From: Caldithrix sp.
Lineage (GTDB): Bacteria; KSB1; UBA2214; DYKH01
Length of the DNA stretch: 5,539 bases
Direction of reading: 5' to 3'
NCBI GenBank assembly: GCA_020722685.1
Contig: DYKH01000286.1
Location: 1-5,539, forward strand
Position numbers and translations under genes: made by a program. Shown piece by piece: positions 4,446 through 5,539 of the stretch. The notes under the pieces are model-generated. The model searched no databases. It saw only the letters and a program-made list of their open reading frames with translations, and was not told the origin of the DNA. Numbering within the stretch: position 1 is the stretch's first letter; the number at the start of each line of letters is the position of its first letter.

Positions 4446-5539
4446 CTACGCCTTTTCGATCTTGACGGAGATATCCTGACGGGCATTTGAGCCGACCACG
4501 AAATCAGCCAGGGTGGAGTAACCCTTGCGCGCTGGATCGCTTATCCCCAGGCGATTGATAGCCACACCCTTGCCGCGCAGTGCGCTGGCATGATACACTT
4601 TATTTCCGATGGTTTCATTTCGGGCGCCCATGGCCCAATGTCCGTAGCCATGTTCGATGCCCACCGTACCTAGCTGGATGCCCTTACGCACGGAGAGAAT
4701 GCCGGTGACGCTGCCATTGGGACTGCTTACCTTGACCTTGTCGCCACTGCGCAGGCCCAGTTTCGCAGCGTCATCTGCGTGGATGACGATGGCGTTGCTG
4801 GGTTGTAGGGCGGAAAGTTGCAGCGCGCCCATGGCTGAAGCCGACATCAATTGCGACTTGGTGGAGACCAGCTTGAAGGGCCATTCCGAGGGCGGATATA
4901 TCTCGGCGATGGGGGTCTCATCCGAAAAGACTGGCTCATGCCAGGTGGGAACGCCCACGAAACGCTTGCCGGTCATGCTGTTGCGGCTGGTTCCCGGTTT
5001 TTCGTTGTAGATCTGCATTGGTTTGCCATAACGATGGCTCAGGAAATCACCCTGGTATGCATACTTCTCATCTTCGAAACGCCCCCCGCGGACCAGTACA
5101 TAGCCAACCTTGCGTTGCTCTTCCGGCTTCAATACCGTTGTAATTTTATCCCAGATGCGGTCGACGCCGGTCATCTGTAACTCCTCGTCGGTCACATCCG
5201 GCACAGGCTCCTCGTCGAAGGCAGTGTTGGCATTCATGCGTAAGAACCAGTCTTCGGGGTGGTTGAGCGGATGCAGATTCCCATCGGCATCGGGAATGGC
5301 CTTCTCTCCGAAGCCGGGCAAGCCCATTTTCTTGGCTACGGCAATGAGGAACGTCTCCATACAGATGACATCGCCCTCGGGGGTCTTACTCAGGGGCGTG
5401 TCCACCGCCGGCCAACGCACCGAATTCACCTTGGTCAGATATGCGGACCAGGGATGCGCCGTGCCCCAGGTTTCATAAAGCACCGTGTCGGGCACGATGT
5501 AATCGGCAAAGACGCTGGTTTCGTTGATAAACGGATCAA
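4446..5539 (-). CDS. ttrA: Molybdopterin oxidoreductase, TtrA-type catalytic subunit, C-terminal part
   Basis: The last 363 residues of a large bis-MGD molybdoenzyme, truncated by the window edge. The frame stays open to 5539, and the GTG at 5495 falls inside the conserved motif INETSVFADYIVPDTVLYE, so it is not the start. That motif ends the catalytic core, where the family has '(S/N)ET..ADYVLPD'. The C-terminal MGD-binding barrel follows: VIHADDAAKLGLRSGDKVKV and later IEHGYGHWAMGAR, with the Gly/His-rich loop that contacts the cofactor, and a short tail to TAG at 4446. The wording fits the TtrA (tetrathionate reductase) branch, whose members are roughly 1000 residues, Tat-exported and act with an FeS subunit TtrB and membrane subunit TtrC. 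Related arsenate, selenate or polysulfide/sulfite enzymes remain possible, because substrate-determining residues lie outside the window. The chaperone directly downstream supports a Tat-exported molybdoenzyme. Confidence 0.82.
   Translation of the reverse strand, partial: DPFINETSVFADYIVPDTVLYETWGTAHPWSAYLTKVNSVRWPAVDTPLSKTPEGDVICMETFLIAVAKKMGLPGFGEKAIPDADGNLHPLNHPEDWFLRMNANTAFDEEPVPDVTDEELQMTGVDRIWDKITTVLKPEEQRKVGYVLVRGGRFEDEKYAYQGDFLSHRYGKPMQIYNEKPGTSRNSMTGKRFVGVPTWHEPVFSDETPIAEIYPPSEWPFKLVSTKSQLMSASAMGALQLSALQPSNAIVIHADDAAKLGLRSGDKVKVSSPNGSVTGILSVRKGIQLGTVGIEHGYGHWAMGARNETIGNKVYHASALRGKGVAINRLGISDPARKGYSTLADFVVGSNARQDISVKIEKA

Noticed and set aside
4436..4486. Longer N-terminus for the TorD-family gene from GTG 4486
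   Set aside because: The extra 17 residues overlap the end of the upstream gene, are Arg/Ser-rich and do not fit the family. ATG 4435 gives the normal length.

Overview
The window looks like an accessory or rearranged stretch of a proteobacterial chromosome. It has two coding blocks, both on the minus strand, separated by about 2 kb of non-coding, repeat-rich DNA full of insertion-sequence debris. The organism cannot be named from the sequence. A Ttr-type molybdoenzyme with its own TorD-family chaperone suggests a bacterium that respires or oxidises sulfur oxyanions (or related anions), most plausibly a gamma- or betaproteobacterium.

Right block (3839-5539): the C-terminal 363 residues of a large molybdopterin oxidoreductase of the TtrA (tetrathionate reductase catalytic subunit) type run in from beyond the right edge. 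Ten bases after its stop comes a TorD/DmsD-family maturation chaperone. The pair forms the 3' end of a minus-strand operon. It closes with a perfect 9-bp stem with a UUCG loop that contains the chaperone's stop codon.

Left block (458-1849): a complete dihydrolipoamide dehydrogenase-family flavoprotein (Lpd) with intact redox cysteines and His-Glu pair. No E1, E2 or glycine-cleavage genes are next to it. Upstream are a possible -10 box close enough to the ATG to suggest a leaderless or near-leaderless mRNA, and a perfect 9-3-9 dyad that looks like a regulator operator.

Middle (1856-3838): a cluster of small perfect hairpins (2038-2107), a duplicated IS-end-like motif (2171-2215), a 66-bp tandem repeat array of almost five units (2351-2661), a degenerate duplicated segment (2671-2889), and a decayed ISL3-like element (about 2909-3814). 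The transposase C-terminus of that element is still readable in one frame through five point-mutation stops. A 19-bp motif resembling an IS end occurs at the left window edge (1-19) and again at 2960-2978, in the same orientation, so lpd and the repeat array lie between two copies.

The molybdoenzyme and its chaperone clearly work together. A link between Lpd and them (for example in sulfur metabolism) is only an inference from proximity. No tRNA, rRNA, CRISPR array or complete IS is visible.
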